59,382 bases of DNA, taken from contig CACYRK010000018.1 in the NCBI GenBank assembly GCA_902776835.1, forward strand, positions 1-59,382. Direction: 5' to 3'. Positions 33,780 through 43,420 of this stretch are shown here, one piece after another. The stretch comes from an uncultured Bacteroidales bacterium. GTDB taxonomy: Bacteria; Bacteroidota; Bacteroidia; Bacteroidales; Muribaculaceae. Both the position numbers and the translations under genes were made by a program. Positions within the stretch are counted from its first letter, which is position 1, and each line of letters begins with the position of its first letter. Under the pieces are notes generated by a model, which searched no databases, was not told the origin of the DNA, and was given only the letters and a program-made list of their open reading frames with translations.

Positions 33780-35072
33780 TCATTTAAGACGCAGGAAAGA
33801 GTAGCCGAAGCGCTCGCAAGCGGCACGCTCGAGGTCCTCGCGGTCGTCGGGATGAGCGATTGAAATAAGGGCCTTGGCGCGTTCGGCAAGGTTTTTGTTG
33901 CGCAAGTACACGATGCCGTGCTCGGTGACCACATATTGTGTCTGGAAACGTGTCGTCACCACACCGGCTCCCGGTGTGAGTTGCGGCACAATCTTGCCTT
34001 TGCCCTTATTGGTGCGCGACGGCAGGGCAATGAATGTCTTGCCGCCCTCGCTCAGAGCGCCACCGTACATAAAGTCGTGCTGACCGCCCACGCTCGAGAA
34101 AATGGTGTTGCCGATGCTGTCGGCACATATTTGGCCCGTCAGGTCGACCTCCAGGGCCGAATTGATGGCTATCACGCGCGGATTTTGGCGAATCACTTGC
34201 GGGTCGTTGGTCCAGGCCACATCGTAGAACTCCACATCTTTATTATAGTCGAGGAACTCATACATATGCTTGCTGCCCAGCGCCAGGCTGGCTACACTCT
34301 TTCCGGGCTTGATTTTCTTGAGCGAGTTGTCGATTACACCTTCTTCAATAAGGCGCACCACACCGTCGGTCATCGCCTCGGTGTGCAGGCCCAGGTGCTT
34401 GTGGCTCTTGATGCCGTTGAGCACAGCATTGGGAATACCACCGACACCAATTTGCAGCGTGGCGCCGTCGGGGATCTCAGCAGCGATATATCCGCCAATA
34501 GCGCTCTCGATGGGCGTTGGATCGCCAAAGGTGAGTGCCAGGGGTGCGTCGTCGCAAGCCACAGCAGCGGTGATCTTGCTCTCGTGAATGAGAGCGCCAC
34601 CACACAGATAAGGCATGCTCTTATTGATTTGTGCAATCACAATTTTTGCCGACTCCACAGCCGAGACGGCCAGGTCGGCCGACATACCGTAACTGCAGTA
34701 GCCGTTCTCGTCGGGTTCCGAGCAGTTGATGCACGCAATGTCCACAGGCAACTGGCCGCTGCGGAACAGGTAAGGAATCTCGCCCAGGAAAGCCGGAATC
34801 ATCGAGCCATAACCCTGCTTCACCCACGCGCGTTGGTCGTGACACAGAAACAGGCTGTTGGTCAAAAAAGCGTCCTTGTACTCCGGCTTGCAGAATGGTG
34901 CCTCGCCTTCAGTGACATTGAATGCCGAATAGATAATTACGTCACGGAGTTCGTTGCCACGCCGTGCCAGTGCCTCTTGAAGCACGTTGGGCACAGCGGT
35001 GCTGCCCATGAAATAGATTGAATTTCCCGATTTGACAAGGCTCATCGCCTCGTCGGCCGATACATAGTTCAT
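33780..35072 (-). CDS. Acetyl-CoA hydrolase/CoA-transferase family protein
   Basis: This 430-residue cytoplasmic enzyme is of the acetate/butyrate/4-hydroxybutyrate CoA-transferase class. It has the paired alpha/beta domains with GVGGIPNAVL and TEAMTDGVVRL, then SVGGQHDFMYGGALSEGG, which carries the GGQ-D-F motif of the C-terminal domain. In this operon it most likely exchanges CoA between an aryl-acetyl-CoA and acetate, saving the thioester bond. Another short acyl-CoA is possible. The start codon overlaps the aminotransferase stop by four bases (35069-35072). Confidence 0.88.
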   Translation of the reverse strand: MNYVSADEAMSLVKSGNSIYFMGSTAVPNVLQEALARRGNELRDVIIYSAFNVTEGEAPFCKPEYKDAFLTNSLFLCHDQRAWVKQGYGSMIPAFLGEIPYLFRSGQLPVDIACINCSEPDENGYCSYGMSADLAVSAVESAKIVIAQINKSMPYLCGGALIHESKITAAVACDDAPLALTFGDPTPIESAIGGYIAAEIPDGATLQIGVGGIPNAVLNGIKSHKHLGLHTEAMTDGVVRLIEEGVIDNSLKKIKPGKSVASLALGSKHMYEFLDYNKDVEFYDVAWTNDPQVIRQNPRVIAINSALEVDLTGQICADSIGNTIFSSVGGQHDFMYGGALSEGGKTFIALPSRTNKGKGKIVPQLTPGAGVVTTRFQTQYVVTEHGIVYLRNKNLAERAKALISIAHPDDREDLERAACERFGYSFLRLK

Positions 35073-36391
35073 TGTTTTTCGCTATCGTAAAGTTTCACAA
35101 ATAATGCCAAGCGTTCGTCGAGGTTCACCATGTCCTGCTCACGATTCAGTCGCGACACGCAAGCACGGATGCCTGCCTGCTCACTGCCCGTGGTGCTTAG
35201 CGAAATGGCCGAGATGCCGCAGCGCATAAAGTAGTTGATGAGCGTCTCGTTGTCCAAATCCTTGTAGCCGATGGTGTAATAGAAACCGTCGCCGATGTTC
35301 TCGTCGTTGTCCATGCTGTACACGATTGTGAAGCCATGTTTCTCGAAAATCTCCTTCGAGCGGATGGCGCGACGCTGGTATTCCTTGAGTTCCTCGACAA
35401 AGTTGTAGCGGCCATCGACGGCAGCCTGCATCATTGCCGCAAGGGCGTGCTGGGCCGAGTGCGATGTGCCCGACGATGCCACATATAAGAAGGTGAGGAT
35501 GAAGTTGTCGCCCATGCGTCCCAGACCGTAAGTCTCGCGCAAGTGGGGATACTCGCGGTTAAATAGTTTCGGCGAGAAGGCCACCACGGCGATACGCTCG
35601 CCAGCATAACTGAAGATTTTCGAGCCCGAAATCATCATCACATAATTGTCGGTGTAACGCGACACAGTGGGCTGATAAGGCGGCTCGAAGGGTTTCGACT
35701 TGTCGTTGCGGAAGTCCATGCACATATATGCCAAGTCTTCCAGTGCCACCACATCATACTTGGTGCAGCACTCGCCGATGATGCGCAACTCTTCTTCGGT
35801 CAGGCACACCCAACTGGGGTTGTTTGGGTTGCTGAACACGATGGCGGCAATGTTGCCCTGCTCCATGTACTCCTCGAGTTTGGCACGAAGTTTCTCACCG
35901 CGGAAGTGATAGATGTCAAACATGGCGCGCTTCACGCCCATCACCTTGGCCTGCAACGTGTGAGGCGCAAAACCGGGGTTGATGTAGAGGATGGTGTCCT
36001 TGCCCGGCGTCAGTTGCGAGCACTCCATCATCAGGTTGAAACCGGCTTGCATCGATCCTACGGTAGGCACGATGCACTCTGGGCCGATGTCTTGGTTGAT
36101 AAATGCCTTGATAAATCGCGAGGCGCTTTCCTTGAGAGCAGGAAGTCCACTGATTGCGGGATAGATTGAGGCAATACCATTATCGAGAGCCTGCTTTTGT
36201 GCATCGACACCGATTTGGCAAGCCTTGATGCCCGGCACACCAATCTCCAAGCGCACAAATTCTGCGCCGCTGAGTTGCTCAAGTTTGCCGGTCAATGCCA
36301 CCGATTGGCGGATGGTGGTGTCAGAAATCTTGCTGATGTCCATCTGTGCCATGATTTCACCGATGGCTTGTTTGCTAATAGGCAGTTTCAT
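35069..36391 (-). CDS. PLP-dependent aminotransferase, class I/II
   Basis: The 440-residue product is a fold type I aminotransferase. It has SNPNNPSWV and VALEDLAYMCMDFR for cofactor binding, SGSKIFSYAGERI with the Schiff-base lysine, and a C-terminal substrate-binding segment with the conserved Arg (GIRACVSRLNRE). Given the genes that follow, it probably interconverts aromatic amino acids and their 2-oxo acids. The sequence alone does not fix the substrate. It is the first gene of a four-gene operon and has a leader of about 210 nt. Confidence 0.88.
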   Translation of the reverse strand: MKLPISKQAIGEIMAQMDISKISDTTIRQSVALTGKLEQLSGAEFVRLEIGVPGIKACQIGVDAQKQALDNGIASIYPAISGLPALKESASRFIKAFINQDIGPECIVPTVGSMQAGFNLMMECSQLTPGKDTILYINPGFAPHTLQAKVMGVKRAMFDIYHFRGEKLRAKLEEYMEQGNIAAIVFSNPNNPSWVCLTEEELRIIGECCTKYDVVALEDLAYMCMDFRNDKSKPFEPPYQPTVSRYTDNYVMMISGSKIFSYAGERIAVVAFSPKLFNREYPHLRETYGLGRMGDNFILTFLYVASSGTSHSAQHALAAMMQAAVDGRYNFVEELKEYQRRAIRSKEIFEKHGFTIVYSMDNDENIGDGFYYTIGYKDLDNETLINYFMRCGISAISLSTTGSEQAGIRACVSRLNREQDMVNLDERLALFVKLYDSEKQ

Positions 36392-36422
36392 GTGTTTGTA
36401 ATGGTTTTTTAGAAGGTATGTG

Positions 36423-36560
36423 TTAATAGATTAATGTTTGCGATAATAGTGCATGACTGCACACACAAGCACGACAAAAACCGTGCGGCGCACCCGAGGT
36501 GCTTAGGCGCGGCACTTGCCTTGCTTTGAAGAAGAAACATTCAACTGACGTGTAGCCCAT
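36423..36560 (-). CDS. Candidate Phe-rich leader peptide of the aromatic operon
   Basis: Within the leader of the aminotransferase operon, an ATG at 36560 opens a 45-codon frame that begins MGYTSVECFFFKARQ. Three successive TTC (Phe) codons occupy 36536-36528, followed 12 nt later by a GC-rich hairpin with a U-tract. This is the arrangement of an amino-acid-responsive attenuator, and Phe suits the operon's predicted substrates. The frame runs on through the hairpin and does not stop before it, unlike classical leader peptides. The element may work by another mechanism, or the frame may be accidental. Confidence 0.4.
   Translation of the reverse strand: MGYTSVECFFFKARQVPRLSTSGAPHGFCRACVCSHALLSQTLIY
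36475..36515 (-). terminator. Attenuator-like hairpin in the operon leader
   Basis: On the minus strand GTGCCGCG and CGCCGCAC pair around an inner GCACC/GGTGC hairpin, then GGTTTTTG follows. It lies inside the predicted transcript, about 85 nt before the aminotransferase ATG. Confidence 0.6.
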
Positions 36561-36607
36561 CAAATTGTAAAAAAGAAGGTCATTAGAACGTCTTCATATT
36601 ATCACGA

Positions 36608-36638
36608 CAAAGTTAATAATAACTCGCCAAAGCCACAA
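36608..36638 (-). promoter_or_regulatory. Promoter of the aminotransferase-CoA-transferase-ior operon
   Basis: TTG, a 20-bp spacer and TAACTTTG on the minus strand. Transcription would start near 36602, giving a leader of about 210 nt that contains the Phe codons and the hairpin. Confidence 0.6.
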
Positions 36639-36763
36639 GAAAAAAAGCAAAAAACTTTCATCTCAGCCCCAAAATCCTCCCCACCCCAGATTTATTGCGA
36701 GTTTTTTTCCGTTCAGGCCAACTAATGTGGCCATCGTGTTGCGGAAGTTTCGGAAAAAATGCG

Positions 36764-36771
36764 TAAATTTG
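36764..36771 (+). promoter_or_regulatory. -7 element of the UvrD/PcrA-type gene
   Basis: TAAATTTG lies 26 bp before the ATG at 36798. A TTG 22 bp upstream is a weak -33 candidate. The rest of the divergent spacer (36639-36763) shows nothing else. Confidence 0.45.
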
Positions 36772-36797
36772 TACCATGATTCGACGACGCTGAATGT

Positions 36798-39146
36798 ATG
36801 GAGAAATATTTAGAAGAACTTAACGAACAACAACGTGCCGCAGTGACCTATTGCGACGGGCCGCAACTGGTGGTTGCCGGTGCCGGATCGGGCAAGACGC
36901 GCGTGCTCACCAGCAAAATCATGTACCTGATTGAGCACGAGGGCATAGAGCCGTATCGCATCATGGCGCTCACGTTTACCAACAAGGCTGCGCGTGAGAT
37001 GCAGGAGCGCATCGCGCGCCTAATTGGCGAAGACCGAGCCAACCAGTTGTGGATGGGAACTTTCCATTCCATCTTTTCGCGCATAATTCGCTTTAATGCT
37101 GAGCGGTTAGGCTACCAACACGACTACACGATATACGACAGCGCCGACTCACGCGCGCTCATCAAACTCATCGTCAAGGACATGGAACTCGACGACAAAG
37201 TCTATAAGCCCGCTATGGTGCAATCAATCATTTCACGGGCGAAAAATGCGCTGATCTTGCCTGATGATTATGCCGCTAACCGCCAGATGATTGAGCAAGA
37301 CGAGAAAAACGGTCACCCAGCAATCAGTGCGATTTACTCCGCCTATTTTCAGCGTTGTCGAGTGGCGGGCGCCATGGACTTCGACGATCTGCTGGTGTAC
37401 GCCAATATCCTGTTTCGCGACCACCCCGATGTGTTGCGCGACTATCAGGAGCGATTCCAATATGTCCTGGTCGACGAGTACCAAGACACCAATTTCGCCC
37501 AGTACTTGATTCTCATCAAACTCGGCCAATTGCATAAGCGGCTGTGCCTGGTGGGCGACGATGCGCAGAGCATCTACTCGTTTCGCGGTGCAAACATCGA
37601 CAACATCTTCAATATCAAGAGCGAATATCCTGAACTCAAGCAATTTAAACTTGAGCGCAACTATCGCTCAACGAAAAATATCATCAATGCCGCCAATTCG
37701 CTTATCGACAAAAACCAGCGGCAAATCCGCAAGCACTTATTCTCGGAGAATCCCGACGGCCGAAGAATCAAAGTGATTGCCTGCAGCAGCGATTACGAGG
37801 AGGCCTATGTTGTGGCCAACCAGTTGATGTCGATGAAGTCGCGCCAGGGCGACCGCTACAGCGATTTCGCCATCCTGTATCGAGTCAACGCACAGTCGCG
37901 TGTGCTCGAGGAGGCCTTCAGTGGTGGCGGCTTGCGAAACAAGCACGGCAACGTGCGCGGCGCCATCCCCTATCGCATTTATGGAGGTCTGTCGTTCTAC
38001 GACCGCAAGGAAATCAAGGACACGGTAGCATATATGCGCTTGGCAATCAACCCCAATGACGACGAGGCATTGCGCCGCATAATCAACTATCCGGCGCGGG
38101 GCATCGGCGATGTGACGGTCGGAAAACTTACGCATTGCGCAATGAGCAACCAGGTGAGCGTGTGGCAGGTGCTGGGTAACCCCGACCATTACGGCCTGAC
38201 AGTGCACAGCGGGTTGAGAAACAAGTTGCAGAGTTTCAAGGCACTCATCGACGATTTTATCGCAAAAAACCGCGACGGAATGAACGCCGCCGACCTGTCG
38301 CGATACATAATCGACAAGGCCCAACTCATGCAAGTGCTGCTGGGCGACAAAACGCCTGAGAACATCAGCCGGCAAGAGAATTTATCGGAACTCATCAATG
38401 GTGTGAGCACTTTTGTGCAACTGCGTCTTGAGCAAGGCGAGGACGACGTGTCGTTAACAGCATTCCTTGCCGAGGTGTCGCTGCTTACCGACCAAGACCG
38501 CGACAAGAACGACGGCGACTGTGTAACGATGATGACCGTGCACTCGGCTAAAGGCTTGGAGTTCAAGAATGTGTTTATCGTTGGCGTTGAGAAGGATTTG
38601 TTCCCTGCGGCGCTCAACAGCGACACCCTGCGTGGCATCGAGGAAGAGCGCCGACTGCTGTATGTCGCCATCACACGCGCCGAGGAGAATTGCGTGATTT
38701 CTTATGCTAAATCACGATATATCAACGGCATGTCGAAGACCAGCACAATCAGCCCATTCTTATTGGACATCGACCAGAACCTGCTTGACATGCCCCTGCA
38801 AAAGTACGACATGCCAAAGAGCATTCAGCGCCCCCCTGAAAGGACGTTTCCTGCCACAGCGTCGATCCAGCCCCGGCAACACACCGCGCCGCGCCGCTTG
38901 ACGCCATTGGCCGATGCACGCCGCGAACGTCCGGTCACAGCCGCTGCGCGTGGCACCGGGGGCTTCACAGTCCATAATGCCGACGAACTGGCTGTGGGTA
39001 CCGAGATAATGCATTCGCAGTTTGGACACGGCGTGATTACCGAACTCGACGGCTCAGGCGCCGACGAGAAGATGCATGTGCGCTTCGACGAAATTGGCGA
39101 GCGTACACTGCTGTTGAAATTTGCTCGAATTAAAATATTGAAATAA
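36798..39146 (+). CDS. pcrA: UvrD/PcrA-type ATP-dependent DNA helicase
   Basis: This 782-residue superfamily 1A helicase acts in repair and replication-fork clearance. Motifs in order: Q-motif LNEQQRAAV, Walker A AGAGSGKTRVL, ALTFTNKAAREM, Walker B VDEYQDTN, LVGDDAQSIYSFRGA, LERNYRST, then TVHSAKGLEFKNVFIVG and RLLYVAITRAEE. The C terminus has a linker and a Tudor-like end (VGTEIMHSQFGHGVITEL), as in PcrA proteins that bind RNA polymerase. Length is typical. Co-directional with the RDD gene 6 bp downstream. Confidence 0.95.
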   Translation: MEKYLEELNEQQRAAVTYCDGPQLVVAGAGSGKTRVLTSKIMYLIEHEGIEPYRIMALTFTNKAAREMQERIARLIGEDRANQLWMGTFHSIFSRIIRFNAERLGYQHDYTIYDSADSRALIKLIVKDMELDDKVYKPAMVQSIISRAKNALILPDDYAANRQMIEQDEKNGHPAISAIYSAYFQRCRVAGAMDFDDLLVYANILFRDHPDVLRDYQERFQYVLVDEYQDTNFAQYLILIKLGQLHKRLCLVGDDAQSIYSFRGANIDNIFNIKSEYPELKQFKLERNYRSTKNIINAANSLIDKNQRQIRKHLFSENPDGRRIKVIACSSDYEEAYVVANQLMSMKSRQGDRYSDFAILYRVNAQSRVLEEAFSGGGLRNKHGNVRGAIPYRIYGGLSFYDRKEIKDTVAYMRLAINPNDDEALRRIINYPARGIGDVTVGKLTHCAMSNQVSVWQVLGNPDHYGLTVHSGLRNKLQSFKALIDDFIAKNRDGMNAADLSRYIIDKAQLMQVLLGDKTPENISRQENLSELINGVSTFVQLRLEQGEDDVSLTAFLAEVSLLTDQDRDKNDGDCVTMMTVHSAKGLEFKNVFIVGVEKDLFPAALNSDTLRGIEEERRLLYVAITRAEENCVISYAKSRYINGMSKTSTISPFLLDIDQNLLDMPLQKYDMPKSIQRPPERTFPATASIQPRQHTAPRRLTPLADARRERPVTAAARGTGGFTVHNADELAVGTEIMHSQFGHGVITELDGSGADEKMHVRFDEIGERTLLLKFARIKILK

Positions 39147-39152
39147 CACACC

Positions 39153-39902
39153 ATGGCACACACAAGTATAATCACAGGACACAATGTTCACATCCGACAG
39201 ACGCCAGCCAGCGTAGGCGACCGAATACTGGCTCAACTCATCGATTTGACAGTCATGCTAGGGTACACATTCACGGTAATCATGCTATTAGCAAACATGC
39301 TTGATGAATACCTGTACAACTTACCGGAGTGGGGCTATGTCTGGGTTATGTTTCTCTTGTTTATGCCGCCAATCTTTTATTTGCCAGCCTGTGAGATGTT
39401 TCATCATGGACAGACGCTGGGGAAGGTAGCACTGAAAACACGCGTTGTGACAGCCGACGGCTCTACACCCACCATGGGCGCCTGCCTGCTGCGGTGGATG
39501 CTCTACCCTATCGACGTGTTCCTCACATTTGGACTGGGCGTGGTGTTTATCCTTTTTACCGAAAAAAATCAGCGCATGGGCGATTTGGCAGCCGGAACAA
39601 TAGTTATCAAGACCAACGCCGACGAGAACTCGGCAGTGAGTCTCACCGACTTCTATTATGTGCAAAATGGTTATTTGCCCACATATCACGAGGCATCGGA
39701 ACTGAATTTGCGCCAAATCGATGTGATTTCTCGCACACTCTACAGCCGCGATGTTGCCAACCGCGACAATTACATTGGGCGCATGGCACTCAAGGTGCAA
39801 CAAACGCTGCATGTGCTGCCCCAGCCACAAATGACCCAGGAGCAGTTTCTGCAAACAATTATCAACGATTTCCACTATTACGCCTCGACACTCGACGAGT
39901 AG
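39153..39902 (+). CDS. RDD-family membrane protein
   Basis: The 249-residue product begins with a short tail, then SVGDRILAQLIDL, the RDD motif start. It has three to four transmembrane segments (about 28-52, 62-80, 115-140), with GQTLGKVALKTRVV between helices. A C-terminal cytoplasmic region of about 90 residues follows. RDD proteins are thought to be transporters or channel-like, but no substrate can be given. It is probably co-transcribed with the upstream helicase gene. Confidence 0.85.
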   Translation: MAHTSIITGHNVHIRQTPASVGDRILAQLIDLTVMLGYTFTVIMLLANMLDEYLYNLPEWGYVWVMFLLFMPPIFYLPACEMFHHGQTLGKVALKTRVVTADGSTPTMGACLLRWMLYPIDVFLTFGLGVVFILFTEKNQRMGDLAAGTIVIKTNADENSAVSLTDFYYVQNGYLPTYHEASELNLRQIDVISRTLYSRDVANRDNYIGRMALKVQQTLHVLPQPQMTQEQFLQTIINDFHYYASTLDE

Positions 39903-39914
39903 TCGCCTGGCGGC

Positions 39915-40175
39915 CTACTGCTGTGTGGCAAGCATTTGGCGCAGGGCTCGGGCAAGTTGGTCGGGGCATGACGTGGCTTTATAGCCACACCTCACGCCCT
40001 CAAGTTTGGATATTACGTCCTGGGCTTTCATGCCCTTCACGAGCAACGAGATGCCGGTGGTGTTGCCGTGGCATCCACCCACAAACTCCACGTGCTCAAT
40101 GGTGTCGTCGTCATTCAGGGTGATGTTGATTTGCTGAGAGCAAGTGCCCTGGGTATAGTAAACTGCTTGTTTCAT
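39915..40175 (-). CDS. TSCPD-domain protein (TIGR03905-like)
   Basis: This 86-residue protein has FVGGCHGNTTGI and ATSCPDQLARAL, with the TSCPD-like motif and two further cysteines (GTCSQ, VRCGY). The TSCPD domain also occurs at the C terminus of vitamin B12-dependent ribonucleotide reductases. Stand-alone versions are of unknown function and may bind metal. It begins 5 bp after the Crp/Fnr regulator stop and is the last gene of a five-gene cluster. Confidence 0.85.
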   Translation of the reverse strand: MKQAVYYTQGTCSQQINITLNDDDTIEHVEFVGGCHGNTTGISLLVKGMKAQDVISKLEGVRCGYKATSCPDQLARALRQMLATQQ

Positions 40176-40180
40176 GGTTT

Positions 40181-40831
40181 TTACAATAGTTTCGTTATCT
40201 CTTTCGGGTCAAGAATCTTGATTTCGTTGGTAGTCCACTCAATTAAGCCTTGCTCCTGAAGTGTATTGAGCCGCTTGATGAATGTAGTGCGTTGAAGGCC
40301 AAGCAAGTGGCACAGGTCGCGTTGCTTGAACGTCAAGGTCACGTCGCGGCTCATGGGCATCACCAGAGGATACAGCATCAACGAACTGAACTCGCTGCGC
40401 GTCTGCAGCAAGGAGTGGGTGAAGCGATGAGCGTTGCTCGAGAGGTAGTTTAAGATGTTGAACAAAAACACTTTGTCGCTTTGCAGCACCTTCACGTAGT
40501 CGCTCTTGAGAAGTTGCAGGATGCCACAAGTGCCCTGCGACTGCACAGTGTAGGGATATGCGGTGTTGATGCCAAACATTGCCTCGGCTCCCAGTACATG
40601 TGGCGAGTCGAGCGTCTGGCCCAACTTGATGTTCAGGTTTTCAAACTTGGTGTTTACCCGCACACTGCCCGACACGATGAAGCGGATGTGGGTGCACTCG
40701 TCACCGGCACTGATAATCGTGTCGCCATCGTGGAATTTCAGGAAATGAAACGGCAGTTTCTCCACGAGCGACGTCATGCGTTCGTTGCTCACGCCCTGAA
40801 ACAGCGGCAGTTGCATTAGTTGTTCAAACAT
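40181..40831 (-). CDS. Crp/Fnr-family transcriptional regulator
   Basis: The 216-residue product has an N-terminal cyclic-nucleotide-binding-type beta-barrel (about 8-110, FHDGDTIISAGDECTHIRFIVSGSVRV), a dimerisation helix, and a C-terminal winged helix-turn-helix (LTFKQRDLCHLLGLQRTTFIKRLNTL) that would bind DNA. There is no Fnr-type N-terminal cysteine cluster, so it is not an obvious iron-sulfur oxygen sensor. The effector is unknown. It lies 12 bp after hisS. Confidence 0.88.
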   Translation of the reverse strand: MFEQLMQLPLFQGVSNERMTSLVEKLPFHFLKFHDGDTIISAGDECTHIRFIVSGSVRVNTKFENLNIKLGQTLDSPHVLGAEAMFGINTAYPYTVQSQGTCGILQLLKSDYVKVLQSDKVFLFNILNYLSSNAHRFTHSLLQTRSEFSSLMLYPLVMPMSRDVTLTFKQRDLCHLLGLQRTTFIKRLNTLQEQGLIEWTTNEIKILDPKEITKLL

Positions 40832-40843
40832 GGGACTCGCAAT

Positions 40844-42205
40844 TTATTTGAGCAGTTCCACCACCTGTTCGATGGTCAACGATTGCTGGCTGCCTTGCAC
40901 CATGTCCTTCAGGGCGATGGTGCCTTGTGCCAACTCGGTCTCACCCACCATGGCCACATATGGGATGTGGCGGTCGTTGGCATAACTCATCTGCTTCTTC
41001 ATCTTGGCCGAATCGGGATAAAGTTCGGCGCTGATTCCGGCGGCACGCAGGGCCATGACGTGCTTGAGCGACGCAGCGGCCTCGGCTTCACCAAAGTTGA
41101 TGAAGAGAATCTTGGCGCATGCCATCGTGTCCTTCGGGTACAGGTCGAGAGCGTTAAGCACGTCGAAGATGCGGTCGGCACCGAAACTGATGCCCACGCC
41201 CGACAGACCGGGCATGCCGAACACGCCGGTGAGGTTGTCGTAGCGGCCACCGCCGGTTATGCTGCCAATGGCCACATCCTGGGCCTTCACCTCGACGATG
41301 GTGCCTGTGTAGTAGTTCAGGCCACGAGCCAACGACACATCGAGTTCGATTGTGGCACGAGGCTGCAGACTTGCGGCATGGCGCAGCACATAAGCCATCT
41401 CGTCGATACCTTGCTGGCCGATTTCGCTCTCTTGAAGCATCGAGCGCAATGTGTTGAGTTTCTCTTCGTTAGTACCGCTAAGTGAAAGCAATGGTTGAAG
41501 TTTTGCAATGGCGGCATCATCAAGGCCTTTCTCGCGCAACTCGTCGTTAACCTGGTCCAGACCAATCTTGTCGAGTTTGTCGATGGCCACTGTGATGTCG
41601 ATAATCTTCTCTGGTGCGCCAATAATCTCGGCGATTCCGCTCAGAATCTTGCGGTTATTAAGTTTGATGGTGATATTGATGCCGAAACGAGCAAACACCT
41701 CGTCGATCATCGCCACCAACTCCACCTCGTTAAACAGCGAGTCGCTGCCCACGATGTCGGCGTCGCACTGATAGAACTCGCGATAACGTCCCTTTTGCGG
41801 ACGGTCGGCACGCCACACAGGTTGTATCTGGTAACGCTTGAACGGCATCTGCAAGTCGTTGCGGTGCTGCACCACATAGCGTGCGAAGGGCACCGTGAGA
41901 TCGTAGCGCAGGCCTTTCTCGCTGATTTTGTTGGTAAGGTGCAGCGAGTCGTGGTTAGCGAGCAGTTCATCGGGGGCATCATTGAGGTAGTCGCCGCTGT
42001 TGAGGATTTTAAACAGCAGTTTGTCACCCTCTTCGCCATATTTGCCCATCAGGGTCGACAGGTTCTCCATGGCGGGAGTCTCGATTTGCTGGAAGCCGTA
42101 CAACTCAAATACGGCCTTGATAGTATTAAAGATATAGTTGCGTTTCGCCATTTCGATAGGCGAAAAGTCACGTGTTCCTTTTGGGATGGATGGTTTTTGT
42201 GCCAT
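40844..42205 (-). CDS. hisS: Histidine-tRNA ligase
   Basis: The 453-residue class II synthetase charges tRNA-His. Motif 1 lies in [18 protein letters not shown], motif 2 is [19 protein letters not shown], the histidine-specific region is [14 protein letters not shown] with GGGRYDNL, and motif 3 is [13 protein letters not shown]. The anticodon-binding domain occupies about 350-453. Length is typical. It sits in a minus-strand cluster between a YugP-type peptidase and the Crp/Fnr regulator. Confidence 0.97.
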   Translation of the reverse strand: MAQKPSIPKGTRDFSPIEMAKRNYIFNTIKAVFELYGFQQIETPAMENLSTLMGKYGEEGDKLLFKILNSGDYLNDAPDELLANHDSLHLTNKISEKGLRYDLTVPFARYVVQHRNDLQMPFKRYQIQPVWRADRPQKGRYREFYQCDADIVGSDSLFNEVELVAMIDEVFARFGINITIKLNNRKILSGIAEIIGAPEKIIDITVAIDKLDKIGLDQVNDELREKGLDDAAIAKLQPLLSLSGTNEEKLNTLRSMLQESEIGQQGIDEMAYVLRHAASLQPRATIELDVSLARGLNYYTGTIVEVKAQDVAIGSITGGGRYDNLTGVFGMPGLSGVGISFGADRIFDVLNALDLYPKDTMACAKILFINFGEAEAAASLKHVMALRAAGISAELYPDSAKMKKQMSYANDRHIPYVAMVGETELAQGTIALKDMVQGSQQSLTIEQVVELLK

Positions 42206-42234
42206 AATTATATAATAGAGTTTTTTTACGATGA

Positions 42235-42915
42235 TTAACTGCGGCGTCCCATGAGCATCGCGCCGTAATAGAACAGCGTTGCCAGCGAGCCTAACGCGGC
42301 CACCACATAGGTGTAAGCGGCCGACTTGAGCGCGTCGCGGGCATATTCAGTGGTCTGCCCCTGCGTGATGCCTGAGCGCTCGAGCCATTGTACGGCGCGA
42401 CGGCTGGCGTCGATTTCCACCGGCAGTGTTACGAGGCTGAAGAGTGTGGTCAAGGCAAACAGGCCCACGCCCACATAGAGTATTGCTGGAAATACCGAAA
42501 CAAGGAGCATTCCAGCAAGCAAAACCCACGCCATCCATTGCGAGGCAAATTGCACCACCGGCACCAGTTTGGTGCGCAGGGTGAGCATGCTGTAGCCATA
42601 GCGATGCTGAAGGGCGTGGCCACACTCATGGGCTGCCACGGCGGCCGCCGCAACGCTATTGGTGCCGTAGACAGGGTCGCTGAGGTTCACCGTCTTGCGG
42701 GTCGGGTCGAAAAAGTCGGTCAGCGTGCCGCTAGTAGCGGTCACCTGAACGTCGTTGATGCCGTTTTGACCAAGCATCATCATTGCCACCTGCGCGCCGG
42801 TCATCGGACCATTCAATGGCACACGCGAATACTTCTCAAACTTACTCGTCAGAGAGCGTTGCACCAGATAACTGGCGATGGTGATAACGATAAAAATGAT
42901 ATAACTCAGATACAT
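42235..42915 (-). CDS. YugP-type zinc metallopeptidase, membrane-bound
   Basis: This 226-residue membrane protein has an N-terminal transmembrane segment, a zinc motif HECGH (in [17 protein letters not shown]), and two or three further helices (about 118-160 and 195-215). The [12 protein letters not shown] segment is characteristic of the YugP/DUF-type neutral zinc metallopeptidases. The substrate is unknown. It lies 21 bp after the DUF4293 gene and 29 bp before hisS. Confidence 0.88.
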   Translation of the reverse strand: MYLSYIIFIVITIASYLVQRSLTSKFEKYSRVPLNGPMTGAQVAMMMLGQNGINDVQVTATSGTLTDFFDPTRKTVNLSDPVYGTNSVAAAAVAAHECGHALQHRYGYSMLTLRTKLVPVVQFASQWMAWVLLAGMLLVSVFPAILYVGVGLFALTTLFSLVTLPVEIDASRRAVQWLERSGITQGQTTEYARDALKSAAYTYVVAALGSLATLFYYGAMLMGRRS

Positions 42916-42936
42916 AACGCGATGTCTTTAATTGTT

Positions 42937-43362
42937 TCAACGAATACGCTCACTGTCGGCGAGCAACTTCTTGTCGTGCTTGATGCCCTTCTTGGCAAGC
43001 CACACCAATATCAGAGCCACAAACGGCATGACAATGTAGGGTGTGAACTGCATAATAAGTTTGTCGTGCAACACCCACATCATGATGGCGATGACGATTA
43101 TTAGCGTGACAATGAGCAACATCAGCACATTGGTGAGCCTTATCTGAGTTCTGAGGTCGCGGTATTTGAAAATGGCGATAATCGCCAGAATAACAATAAG
43201 GATTTCAAGTACCATCGTCCATGCTCCAAAGTGCAGCGAGTTGAAACTAATCTCCACCACGCCGTCGGGATTAAGCACGTTGATTACAGGAACAAAGGCA
43301 AACACAGCAGTAACGATTGCCGCCAATAGCAAATAAACAGTCTGAATGCGTTGAATTACCAT
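42937..43362 (-). CDS. DUF4293-family membrane protein
   Basis: The 141-residue protein begins MVIQRIQTVYLLLAAIV, typical of DUF4293, a family found in Bacteroidetes. It has four transmembrane segments (about 9-28, 46-65, 76-95, 104-122) and a basic tail. Function is unknown. It is the first gene of the minus-strand cluster that continues to the TSCPD gene. Its promoter lies within a duplicated 69-bp block. Confidence 0.85.
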   Translation of the reverse strand: MVIQRIQTVYLLLAAIVTAVFAFVPVINVLNPDGVVEISFNSLHFGAWTMVLEILIVILAIIAIFKYRDLRTQIRLTNVLMLLIVTLIIVIAIMMWVLHDKLIMQFTPYIVMPFVALILVWLAKKGIKHDKKLLADSERIR

Positions 43363-43388
43363 AATACGATAAATTTATAAATTTTGTG

Positions 43389-43420
43389 CAAAATTAGTGC
43401 AAGTTGAGTGAAATGCCAAA
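43389..43420 (-). promoter_or_regulatory. Promoter of the DUF4293-hisS cluster
   Basis: TTTG, a 20-bp spacer and TAATTTTG on the minus strand, 27 bp before the DUF4293 ATG. Only this proximal copy of the repeated block keeps the full -7 consensus. Confidence 0.6.
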
